A stretch of DNA of 62,356 bases from an uncultured Eubacteriales bacterium (GTDB lineage Bacteria > Bacillota > Clostridia > Christensenellales > Aristaeellaceae), in NCBI GenBank assembly GCA_902765395.1, contig CACWZP010000018.1:1-62356 (forward strand), written 5' to 3'. Below are positions 53,008-62,356 of this stretch, in pieces. The position numbers were made by a program, and so were the translations under genes. Numbering within the stretch: position 1 is the stretch's first letter; each line of letters opens with the position of its first letter. A model generated the notes under the pieces. It had not been told where the DNA came from. It worked only from the letters and a program-made list of their open reading frames with translations, and ran no database searches.

Positions 53008-53130
53008 AGACAATTTGACAGTGATTTCATGCGCCGGGGGGACTTGTTTCAAATCAATTAATACTTGTTGCGTACGACTGCATATTTGTGAATGAAATAA
53101 TGAGAATGTATGCATAAACAGCGTATTCTA

Positions 53131-53159
53131 TTGAAAATGAGCAGGCAGGGGAGTAAAAT
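53131..53159 (+). promoter_or_regulatory. Promoter of the Ig-like surface protein (TTGAAA, 17 bp, TAAAAT)
   Basis: TTGAAA (53131-53136) and TAAAAT (53154-53159) are 17 bp apart, 43 bases before the start at 53203. Confidence 0.65.
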
Positions 53160-53202
53160 ATTATTAAGTACAAATGTCATTGTGAAACTGGAGGAAAACG
53201 GC

Positions 53203-53673
53203 ATGAGGAAGCGCTGGATGAAGCTGGCAGTGGTGATGGTCGCCATCATGCTGGCCGCCTCTGTCTGCGCCATCGCGGAGGGGACGATCTCCACGACGGT
53301 GCTGATGCGCGTTTCGAGGATGACCCAGAACGCCGTGGTCAAGGCCGGCGAGGATCTGTCCATCGAGGTCAGCATCGACGGCGCGGCTCCCGCGTCCTAC
53401 CAGTGGTACTTCAACGACGCGCCCATCGACGGCGCGAACCAGAAGGTCTACAACATCGTCAACGCCCAGCCCGAGCACACCGGCGTCTACCGCATGGACG
53501 CCTTCGACGAGAACGGCGCCATGGTGGTCAGCATGGACGTGGCCGCCCGCGTGCTGGAGGACGAGGTTCCCCAGGCCGGCGACGAATCCCTGCCCGTGGG
53601 CATGGCCATGGCGGGCATCGCAGTCTGCGGCGCGCTGCTGGCGGTGCTGCTGCGCAAGCGCCGGATGGCGTAA
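53203..53673 (+). CDS. Secreted Ig-like protein with a variant sortase sorting signal
   Basis: A 156-residue protein with a signal peptide (about 1-26), one Ig-like domain (about 35-115; ASYQWYFNDAPIDG, HTGVYRMDAFD), and a C-terminal sequence VPQAGDES, a hydrophobic segment (GMAMAGIAVCGALLAVLL) and RKRRMA. This is the layout of a cell-wall sorting signal, with VPQAG where LPXTG normally stands. It could be a substrate of the class B sortase at 26857, but that is inference. GGAGG lies 8 bases before the ATG; 31 earlier codons are rejected. Confidence 0.8.
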   Translation: MRKRWMKLAVVMVAIMLAASVCAIAEGTISTTVLMRVSRMTQNAVVKAGEDLSIEVSIDGAAPASYQWYFNDAPIDGANQKVYNIVNAQPEHTGVYRMDAFDENGAMVVSMDVAARVLEDEVPQAGDESLPVGMAMAGIAVCGALLAVLLRKRRMA

Positions 53674-54879
<1,206 letters not shown>

Positions 54880-54927
54880 CCTGAAAGTAAAAATTCCGCG
54901 AACAAACGGGAAATCGGGCATAATAAG

Positions 54928-54956
54928 TTGTAATTGTTGACAAGCTCGGTTATAAT
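54928..54956 (+). promoter_or_regulatory. yajC promoter (TTGTAA, 17 bp, TATAAT)
   Basis: TTGTAA (54928-54933) and TATAAT (54951-54956) are 17 bp apart, 39 bases before yajC. A TTGACA at 54937 is too close to the -10 to function with it. Confidence 0.78.
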
Positions 54957-54995
54957 GGATACAGTACCCAAATGTACGCAAAGGAGAAATGAACG

Positions 54996-55403
54996 ATGAT
55001 GAACCTGATGAACATCCTGGCCGAGGCCGGCGAGGCCGTGGCCGTTACCGCCGCCGAAAGCACCGCCGCAACCGCCGCCACCGGCACCCAGGCGGCCGCA
55101 CCCATGGGCGGCGACCTGATGATGACCATCGTGATGATGGTGGCCATGGTCGCCATCTTCTATTTCCTGCTGATCCGTCCCCAGCGCAAGAAGGACAAGC
55201 AGGTGAAGAACATGTTGGCGGCCCTGAAGGTGGGCGACCGCATCTGCACCATCGGCGGCCTGTACGGCACCATCGCCGCGCTGAAGGACGACACTGTGAC
55301 CCTGACCATGGGCTCGCTGCAGAACACCATCGTCATCGCCCGCTGGGCCATCCGCAGTGTGGAGAACGTGGCGCTGGAGAACGACACCGAGCCGCAGATC
55401 TGA
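54996..55403 (+). CDS. yajC: YajC, preprotein translocase accessory protein
   Basis: A small membrane protein associated with the SecDF-YajC complex. The 135-residue protein has an Ala/Thr-rich N-terminus (about 8-38), one membrane segment (about 42-60), and the family motif LIRPQRKKDK followed by KVGDRICTIGGLYGTI. The long Ala-rich N-terminal part is unusual, but the core is typical. AAAGGAG precedes the ATG. It lies after tgt, as in many bacteria; secDF is not in the window. Confidence 0.95.
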   Translation: MMNLMNILAEAGEAVAVTAAESTAATAATGTQAAAPMGGDLMMTIVMMVAMVAIFYFLLIRPQRKKDKQVKNMLAALKVGDRICTIGGLYGTIAALKDDTVTLTMGSLQNTIVIARWAIRSVENVALENDTEPQI

Positions 55404-55412
55404 TCGAAGGCG

Positions 55413-55462
55413 AAAAGAGCCGTGAATGTCGGGAGCTTTCCCCGCGCGTTCACGGCCCTTTT
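55413..55462. terminator. Bidirectional terminator after yajC
   Basis: AAAAGAGCCGTGAA pairs with TTCACGGCCCTTTT over a GC-rich loop, between two convergent genes. Confidence 0.78.
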
Positions 55463-55476
55463 GCAAGTGCGGCGTT

Positions 55477-56466
55477 CTATTGCTGCGGCCCTGTCTGATC
55501 GACCAGCTGCGAAAGCGTTACGTCGAAGGGCGCGGCCTCGCCGTACATCTCCGGCGCGCCGGATTCATGGCCGCAGTCCTGGCAGCGATAGCCGCTGATG
55601 TACATGTCCATGCGCAGGCCCAGGGGTCCTTCCACGATCCGGGTCGAGCCGCAGTAGGGGCAGTACCTGAGCTGGAACGCCTTGTCCGTGCTGGGAAGCT
55701 TCTTGCAGGCGGCCTTGCGGATCGGCTGGTCGACGTTTCGCACGTCGGCGGCGACCTTCCGCAGCTGCTCGGCATAGGCCGGGTAGCTGAGTTTGGGCAC
55801 GATGCCCGCGAGGTTTTGCCGCAGGATCGCCGAAGCGCTCATGGACTTTTCGGCGTAGTCGAACAGCCATTGGAAGTCGTCGCCCACCAGGGAGGCGGGG
55901 TCGCGCTTGAACAGGTAGAGCCGGAACATGGGGTTGCAGCCCCTGGTGTTCAGCAGCTCCTTCGCCGTCTTTGTATCCAGCAGGGGCACGAGGGCTGTGA
56001 AGAAGTCCTCGTTGAAGCGGCCTTCCGCGGTGCAGTAGCGGGCGAGGTTGTTCAGCGTCTGGGGCTTGAGCTTTGAAAGCGCCTGCCAGCTGGGGTTGTC
56101 GCGGCCGTAGCGCTGCTCCAGGGCGGCGAAATCCCCCTGTTCGGCCAGCCTGACGAACCCGCCCGAAAAGCGGAAGTCCTTCAGGGACTTGAGCATGACG
56201 TAGTTCAGGGCGAACACCACCGCCACCGTCCCGATGTAGCAGAGGATGAACCGCATGGGCGTTATCCCGGGCTCGCCCGCTGCCAGCAGGTACGCCGGGA
56301 TCGCCGGCAGGCCAAACATCAATATGCCCAGCGGCGTGCCGTCGATTTTCTTGTCGGCGAAGTAGAGTATTGCCGCGCCGAGGACGACCAGCGCGAGCAG
56401 GCATGCGACGTAGAGCAGGGGCGAGCCCTGCCGAAAGGCGCATATGGATTGGTTGAGCGCCTCCAT
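55477..56466 (-). CDS. Membrane protein with C-terminal zinc ribbon, unknown function
   Basis: I do not recognise this family. The 329-residue protein has three membrane segments near the N-terminus (about 16-36, 46-63, 70-90), a helical middle region and a C-terminal zinc ribbon with Cys269-x2-Cys272 and Cys295-x2-Cys298. The ribbon is likely cytoplasmic. The start is the ATG at 56464-56466, with GGAGG upstream; 21 upstream codons in frame are rejected. Own promoter. Confidence 0.8.
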   Translation of the reverse strand: MEALNQSICAFRQGSPLLYVACLLALVVLGAAILYFADKKIDGTPLGILMFGLPAIPAYLLAAGEPGITPMRFILCYIGTVAVVFALNYVMLKSLKDFRFSGGFVRLAEQGDFAALEQRYGRDNPSWQALSKLKPQTLNNLARYCTAEGRFNEDFFTALVPLLDTKTAKELLNTRGCNPMFRLYLFKRDPASLVGDDFQWLFDYAEKSMSASAILRQNLAGIVPKLSYPAYAEQLRKVAADVRNVDQPIRKAACKKLPSTDKAFQLRYCPYCGSTRIVEGPLGLRMDMYISGYRCQDCGHESGAPEMYGEAAPFDVTLSQLVDQTGPQQ

Positions 56467-56497
56467 GTTCAGGCCTCCTTTGTCTGTTGATGCGAAG

Positions 56498-56526
56498 ATT
56501 ATAACATAAAACAAACACAAAAGCAA
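56498..56526 (-). promoter_or_regulatory. Promoter of the zinc-ribbon membrane protein (TTGCTT, 17 bp, TATAAT)
   Basis: Read on the minus strand, TTGCTT (56521-56526) and TATAAT (56498-56503) are 17 bp apart. The -35 is one base from TTGCAT. Confidence 0.7.
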
Positions 56527-56609
56527 CACGGCGGGTCATATATATACCCGGCGCGCGGGATACGGAAGAACGGCGACCGAGCGCTTCCGCGGGGAAGCAG
56601 GGGGGTCAC

Positions 56610-58445
56610 ATGATGAACGGAACGATCAGGCGGCTGCTGGCCGCGCTGCTGGCGCTGGCACTCGCGCTGGGCGTGGCCCTGGCGGAGGAAGAGGCCTTCC
56701 CGGTGGAGGACGCCGTTGCGGAGCTGGAGGAGTTTGCCCTGCCCGGGGAGGACGGCGCGCCGGACGCGCCGCTTGAGACAGACGCCGACGCCGCCGTGCT
56801 GGCCCCGGCCGACCCGGACGCCATGGTCGCCGCTCCGGCCCAGCCGGTGCTCACAACCGCCGCCCTCACCCTGGGCGTGAAGGAAAAAGCGAACCTGACC
56901 ATCGCCGGCGGCGCGGCGCCCGAGAGCGTCGGCGCGGTGTTCACCACGTCCAACAAGAAGATCGCCACCGTGGACGCCTCCGGCCGCGTCACCGGCAAGA
57001 AGGCGGGCAAGGCCACCATCACCCTGGATGTGGGCGGCGTTCAGAGCAGTTGCGAGGTGACGGTGAAGAAGGCGCCCGGGAAGGTCACGCTGTCGGCAAA
57101 AAAGCTGACGCTGGGCGTGGGCGAGAAGAGCGCCCTGACCGCGACCCTTCCGAAGAACACCGCCTCTGTTATCACCTACACCTCGTCCAAGACCTCCGTG
57201 GCCACGGTGGACGCCGCGGGCCGGGTGACGGCCGTGGGCGTGGGCAAGACCACCGTCACCGCGAAGACGTTCAACGGCAAGAAGGCCAAGTGCACCGTAA
57301 CGGTGAAGGCCGCGCCCACTTACGTCACCGCCACCATTGGCGAGACGGCGCTGTGGGTGGGCCGGAGCGTGAAGATCGAGCCGATATTGAGCTCCGGCAG
57401 TGCCGGCAAGGCGTCCATCGTCAGCTCCAACCCCTCCGTGGTGCAGATCTCCGGCACGACGGCCCGGGCGCTGGCGAAGGGCTCCGCCACCATCACCCTG
57501 ACCACCTACAACGGCAAGTGCGCCGAGATCCCCGTCAACGTCACCAAGGCGCCGGTCTACCGGGCACTGGTGATCGGGGAGGAGAGATTCCCGGGCGCCG
57601 GCGTGTCCAGCATGCCCGGCAGCAAGGACGCGGCGCTGATGAAAAAGATGCTGAACAGCGTCCAGGGCCCCTCCGGCGCCAGCTGGAACGTCACCACGGC
57701 CACCAACCAGACGGCGGAGCAGATCCACCAGCTGATTCGCAGCACCTTCGCCGGGGTAGAGGCGGGGGACGTGTCGCTCTTCTACATCTCCACCCACGGC
57801 GACGAGGATTACGACATCAGCGGGCGATATGCCAGCTACGCCGGATGCCTGCTGGTCTATCCCGACTTCCGCTATTACAACTGGTATGACCGCTATACCA
57901 TGACGCTGAGCCGCCTGGCCAACTGGCTGTGCGAGGTGCCGGGGCAGGTGATCGTGATGATCGACAGCTGCGGCTCCGGCGCGGCCATCTACGGCGCGGC
58001 GGGCGTGTCCGCCCCGGCGCTGTCAGGAAGCGATGATGGCGGCGCGAACGAGATCGACGCTCCGGCGTTCTCCCCCGAGGCCTTCGACCAGGCCGTGGTG
58101 GACGCCTTCCGTGACCTGGACAGGGGCGTGCTGGCCCCCGGCCAGGGCGCGTTCGTGCTGGACAACAAGTTCTTCGTGCTCACCGCCAGCGCCTATCGGG
58201 AGACCAGCTGGTCCCTGAAGAACAAATACAGCTACTTCACCAAGTGGCTGACTGACGGCATCAAGACCAAGGGAAAGATGCCCGCCGACGGCAACAAGAA
58301 CAAGTACACCACGCTGAACGAGCTGTTCAACTACCTGAAAAAGAAGTGCAACGCCAAGACGTTCCACTATCGGGGCGCAAGCTATAAGCAGCACGTGCAG
58401 GTCTATCCGGCAAACAGCGCGTTTGAGCTGTTCCACAGGAAATAA
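56610..58445 (+). CDS. Secreted caspase-like (C14-type) protease with three Ig-like BIG2 domains
   Basis: A 611-residue exported protein with a signal peptide (about 1-25), an acidic linker, three bacterial Ig-like BIG2 domains (about 80-155, 158-232, 236-312; KKIATVDASGRVTG, TSVATVDAAGRVTA), and a C-terminal caspase-like domain (about 317-605). His396 (ISTHGDED) and Cys454 (IDSCGSGA) form the expected dyad. It probably cleaves extracellular proteins, or processes itself, after basic or acidic residues; specificity cannot be told. GGGG precedes the ATG, and no clear promoter is seen apart from the divergent region at 56500-56600. It lies just upstream of the ribosomal str operon without an evident link. 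Confidence 0.88.
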   Translation: MMNGTIRRLLAALLALALALGVALAEEEAFPVEDAVAELEEFALPGEDGAPDAPLETDADAAVLAPADPDAMVAAPAQPVLTTAALTLGVKEKANLTIAGGAAPESVGAVFTTSNKKIATVDASGRVTGKKAGKATITLDVGGVQSSCEVTVKKAPGKVTLSAKKLTLGVGEKSALTATLPKNTASVITYTSSKTSVATVDAAGRVTAVGVGKTTVTAKTFNGKKAKCTVTVKAAPTYVTATIGETALWVGRSVKIEPILSSGSAGKASIVSSNPSVVQISGTTARALAKGSATITLTTYNGKCAEIPVNVTKAPVYRALVIGEERFPGAGVSSMPGSKDAALMKKMLNSVQGPSGASWNVTTATNQTAEQIHQLIRSTFAGVEAGDVSLFYISTHGDEDYDISGRYASYAGCLLVYPDFRYYNWYDRYTMTLSRLANWLCEVPGQVIVMIDSCGSGAAIYGAAGVSAPALSGSDDGGANEIDAPAFSPEAFDQAVVDAFRDLDRGVLAPGQGAFVLDNKFFVLTASAYRETSWSLKNKYSYFTKWLTDGIKTKGKMPADGNKNKYTTLNELFNYLKKKCNAKTFHYRGASYKQHVQVYPANSAFELFHRK

Positions 58446-58491
58446 TGTAGGTTAAAATTTCCGACAGGGCCGCCGGGAACCCGTTTTTTGC

Positions 58492-58520
58492 TTGACATTG
58501 CGGGCGTTGGATGATATCAT
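58492..58520 (+). promoter_or_regulatory. str operon promoter (TTGACA, 17 bp, TATCAT)
   Basis: TTGACA (58492-58497) and TATCAT (58515-58520) are 17 bp apart, 48 bases before the L7Ae gene. A short GC hairpin with a six-T run (about 58470-58489) just upstream may end the protease transcript. Confidence 0.78.
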
Positions 58521-58567
58521 ATTCGAGTTCGGGTATGTGAAAACCGAGCGGGAAGGGGCGTGCGCAG

Positions 58568-58810
58568 ATGCTGGAAAAGCTGAAGAGCGCCGACAAGGTC
58601 GTCGGCACGCGCAGGCTCGTCCGTGCCATCCAGGCCGGCGAGATCGCCGAAGCCTATATCGCCCGGGACGCTGATCTGTTCATCGTGCGCCAGGTGCGCC
58701 AGGCCTGCAACGAGGCCGGCGTGCGCATGGTGGAGGTGGACACCATGAAGCAGCTGGGCGAGGCCTGCGGGGTGGAGGTCAAGACCGCCTCTGCGGGGAT
58801 CCGGAAGTAA
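58568..58810 (+). CDS. L7Ae-family ribosomal protein (YbxF/RplGB type)
   Basis: An 80-residue kink-turn-binding protein of the L7Ae/L30e family that heads the str operon in many Firmicutes. The sequence has RLVRAIQAGEIAEAYIARDAD and later KQLGEACGVEVKTASAGI, which fit the family. It precedes rpsL by 159 bases. In B. subtilis this gene follows rpoC; here a separate promoter and an unrelated gene precede it. Confidence 0.93.
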   Translation: MLEKLKSADKVVGTRRLVRAIQAGEIAEAYIARDADLFIVRQVRQACNEAGVRMVEVDTMKQLGEACGVEVKTASAGIRK

Positions 58811-58969
58811 ACCATACCGACAAAGCTGCCAAAGCGCTGACACGCGGCGACAGGCAGCGGCGGGGGAAGGATTCCCCCGTCCACAATATGCTCGTATCCT
58901 TCCAGGGTTGCGGAAGTGTATATAGAGGCTCAATAAGATCCATAATAGTTCAGGAGGTGCTTTTCTTCA

Positions 58970-59344
58970 ATGCCGACGATCAATCAGTTGATCCACAAGG
59001 GTAGAGAAAAGGTAACCAGCAAGTCGAATTCCCCGATTCTGCAGTCCTGTCCGCAGAAGCGCGGCGTCTGCATGTCCGTCAAGACGCAGACCCCCAAGAA
59101 GCCGAATTCCGCTTTGCGTAAAATCGCGCGTGTTCGTCTGACGAACAACATCGAAGGTACCTGCTACATTCCGGGTATCGGCCACAACCTGCAGGAACAC
59201 TCGGTTGTGCTGATCCGCGGCGGCAAGGTCCGCGATCTCCCTGGTGTGCGTTACCACATCATCCGCGGCGCTCTCGATGCTGCTGGCGTTGCCAAGCGCA
59301 TGCAGGGCCGCTCCCTCTACGGCGCGAAGCGTCCGAAGAAGTAA
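58970..59344 (+). CDS. rpsL: Ribosomal protein S12
   Basis: A small-subunit protein at the decoding centre. The 124-residue protein has [11 protein letters not shown] with the conserved Lys43 and Lys44. Position 88, in [13 protein letters not shown], is Arg rather than the usual Lys; Lys-to-Arg there confers streptomycin resistance in M. tuberculosis and at the equivalent site in E. coli. The codon is CGC at 59231-59233. GGAGG lies about 12 bases before the ATG. It is followed by a 220-base structured spacer before rpsG. Confidence 0.98.
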   Translation: MPTINQLIHKGREKVTSKSNSPILQSCPQKRGVCMSVKTQTPKKPNSALRKIARVRLTNNIEGTCYIPGIGHNLQEHSVVLIRGGKVRDLPGVRYHIIRGALDAAGVAKRMQGRSLYGAKRPKK

Positions 59345-59564
59345 GAGACAGTAAAACTGCCTCTTTGGTGAAAACGGCTCGAGCCGCTTGAGCGCATGGT
59401 CCATTTGGAACGTGGGAATATGCGCGAGGGCGATTTGAACCGGGCGAAGGCGAAAGCGCCAACTTTCGCACGAGCTTTTACCTGTTTCTCGTTCACTTTA
59501 ACGTTTGTAGATTCTTGGGCCCGCACACAGCGGACCGACCATCAAGATAAGGGAGGGACTTAGA
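59345..59564 (+). promoter_or_regulatory. rpsL-rpsG spacer with hairpins
   Basis: The 220-base spacer starts with GAGACAGT-AAA-ACTGCCTC directly after the rpsL stop, then GGCTCGAGCC and a GGCG-AAA-CGCC-type hairpin. In E. coli the rpsL-rpsG spacer binds S7 for translational feedback; a comparable role here is possible but unproven. Confidence 0.4.
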
Positions 59565-60035
59565 ATGCCCAGACGTGGATTTATCCCGAAGCGCGAAGTG
59601 CTTCCGGATCCTGTATACGGAACGACCATAATCACCAAGCTGATCAATCAGGTTATGTATGACGGCAAGCGCGGCATCGCCCAGGGCGTGTGCTACGATG
59701 CTTTCGAGAAGGTGGCTGCCAAGACTGGCAAGGACGCCATGGAAGTGTTCAACGCCGCCATCGCCAACATCATGCCCGCGATGGAAGTCAAGGCCCGCCG
59801 CGTCGGCGGTTCCACCTACCAGGTGCCTATCGAGATTCGCCCGGAGCGCCGCCAGACCCTGGCCCTGCGCTGGCTGGTGATGTTCGCCCGCAAGCGCGGC
59901 GAGCGCACCATGGCGGACCGCCTGGCCGGCGAGATCATGGATGCCGCGAACAACACCGGCAACGCCGTGAAGCGCCGCGAGGACATGCACAAGATGGCCG
60001 AGGCCAACAAGGCATTCGCGCACTATCGCTGGTAA
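59565..60035 (+). CDS. rpsG: Ribosomal protein S7
   Basis: A primary 16S rRNA-binding protein of the small-subunit head. The 156-residue protein begins [15 protein letters not shown], has [11 protein letters not shown] and ends [20 protein letters not shown], as expected. GGGAGG precedes the ATG. It may regulate the operon through the upstream spacer. Confidence 0.98.
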   Translation: MPRRGFIPKREVLPDPVYGTTIITKLINQVMYDGKRGIAQGVCYDAFEKVAAKTGKDAMEVFNAAIANIMPAMEVKARRVGGSTYQVPIEIRPERRQTLALRWLVMFARKRGERTMADRLAGEIMDAANNTGNAVKRREDMHKMAEANKAFAHYRW

Positions 60036-60081
60036 TCGAAACGCCGCGTTACAGCGGCTTTCGCGAATCGCATAACCCATT

Positions 60082-60158
60082 CATCAGCACGCACTATGCG
60101 TGCTGATGGTTCTATGGGGGTCTGTTAAGATTGGCTCCCATGCATCGTTTAATCTTAA
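60082..60158 (+). promoter_or_regulatory. Two hairpins in the fusA 5' spacer
   Basis: CATCAGCACGC-ACTAT-GCGTGCTGATG (60082-60108) is a perfect 11-bp stem, and TTAAGATT (about 60125) pairs with AATCTTAA (about 60158). Neither is followed by a T run, so these are more likely processing or translation-control structures than terminators. Confidence 0.5.
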
Positions 60159-60177
60159 TGAAAGTAGGAAATTGACT

Positions 60178-62247
<2,070 letters not shown>

Positions 62248-62253
62248 CGCAGA

Positions 62254-62311
62254 TTCTGCCTTCCCCTTCAGGGGAAGGTGACAGCCGCTTTGCGGCTGGC
62301 GGAAGAGGCCG
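62254..62311 (+). repeat. Dispersed double-hairpin repeat, copy d, between fusA and tuf
   Basis: GCCTTCCCC-TTCA-GGGGAAGG, then TGACAGCCGC-TTT-GCGGCTG, then GCGGAAGAGG. Compared with copy a at 109, the second hairpin has different bases but keeps pairing. It lies inside the str operon. Confidence 0.72.
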
Positions 62312-62347
62312 TTTTTCCCAAACCAACCAATATGGAGGTATACTGAT

Positions 62348-62356
62348 ATGGCAAAG
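62348..62356 (+). CDS. tuf: Start of elongation factor Tu gene (partial)
   Basis: ATGGCAAAG (Met-Ala-Lys) starts here, after TGGAGG at a suitable distance. EF-Tu proteins begin MAK, and tuf follows fusA in the str operon of related bacteria. Only three codons are visible, so the call rests on context. Confidence 0.7.

Noticed and set aside
54937-54956. TTGACA upstream of yajC as the -35 element
   Set aside because: It is only 8 bases from TATAAT; the TTGTAA at 54928 has the correct 17-bp spacing.
59345-59564. A tRNA or small ORF in the rpsL-rpsG spacer
   Set aside because: No cloverleaf, no TTCGA arm and no start codon with a ribosome site.

Overview
The window is about 62 kb of a high-GC chromosome from a spore-forming, Gram-positive bacterium of the Clostridia type, probably an uncultured gut-associated lineage. 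The evidence is a SpoIVA spore-coat ATPase with a sigma-E-like promoter, a MurE with the DNPR signature of meso-diaminopimelate ligases, a Prp protease beside an L27 that carries the Firmicutes N-terminal extension, a phenylalanine T-box, the darA-holB-ricT cluster and a class B sortase. No phage, plasmid, CRISPR array or insertion sequence with a transposase was seen. The genus cannot be fixed from sequence alone.

Layout. 1-51 is the 3' end of a 5S rRNA. 271-941 is lexA with two SOS boxes over its own promoter. 1127-12974 is a stripped-down division and cell-wall (dcw) cluster: mraZ, ftsL-like, a class B PBP, murE, mraY, murD, ftsW, ftsQ, ftsA, ftsZ. It lacks rsmH, murF, murG, murC and murB at their usual places. 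13141-23795 holds pth, mfd and a run of small enzymes (HD hydrolase, GNAT, Nudix, YgiQ radical SAM, TetR, amidase, AadA-like nucleotidyltransferase). 23839-24986 is the L21-Prp-L27 ribosomal unit with an L21-type leader. 25026-26770 carries an OGG-like DNA glycosylase and a DUF554 membrane protein.

26857-37652 is an envelope island: sortase B on a Thr-Pro stalk, SpoIVA, a tandemly duplicated pair (phosphodiester glycosidase plus an unknown membrane-anchored protein), another Pro/Thr-stalk protein and an LRR membrane protein. 37766-40808 is darA-holB-ricT plus a zinc-ribbon gene with a switch-like leader. 40866-43077 (minus strand) encodes DegV and a secreted transglutaminase-like protein. 43199-48501 is the T-box-controlled pheS, then pheT, a deaminase and sfsA; the T-box is interrupted by a dispersed inverted repeat. 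48908-58445 is mostly envelope again: a lipoprotein with six peptidoglycan-binding repeats, a GT-C-like membrane protein, an Ig-like protein with a variant sorting signal, tgt, yajC, a zinc-ribbon membrane protein, and a secreted caspase-like protease with three Ig-like domains. 58492-62356 is the str operon (L7Ae, rpsL, rpsG, fusA, start of tuf) with its own promoter.

Across the window, three families of small palindromic or heptameric repeats sit in intergenic spaces. They extend some coding sequences, probably act as terminators in places, and in one case split a riboswitch-type leader. Four promoters share a TTGCAT -35 hexamer exactly 17 bp from the -10. The S12 protein has Arg at position 88, where Lys-to-Arg gives streptomycin resistance in other bacteria.
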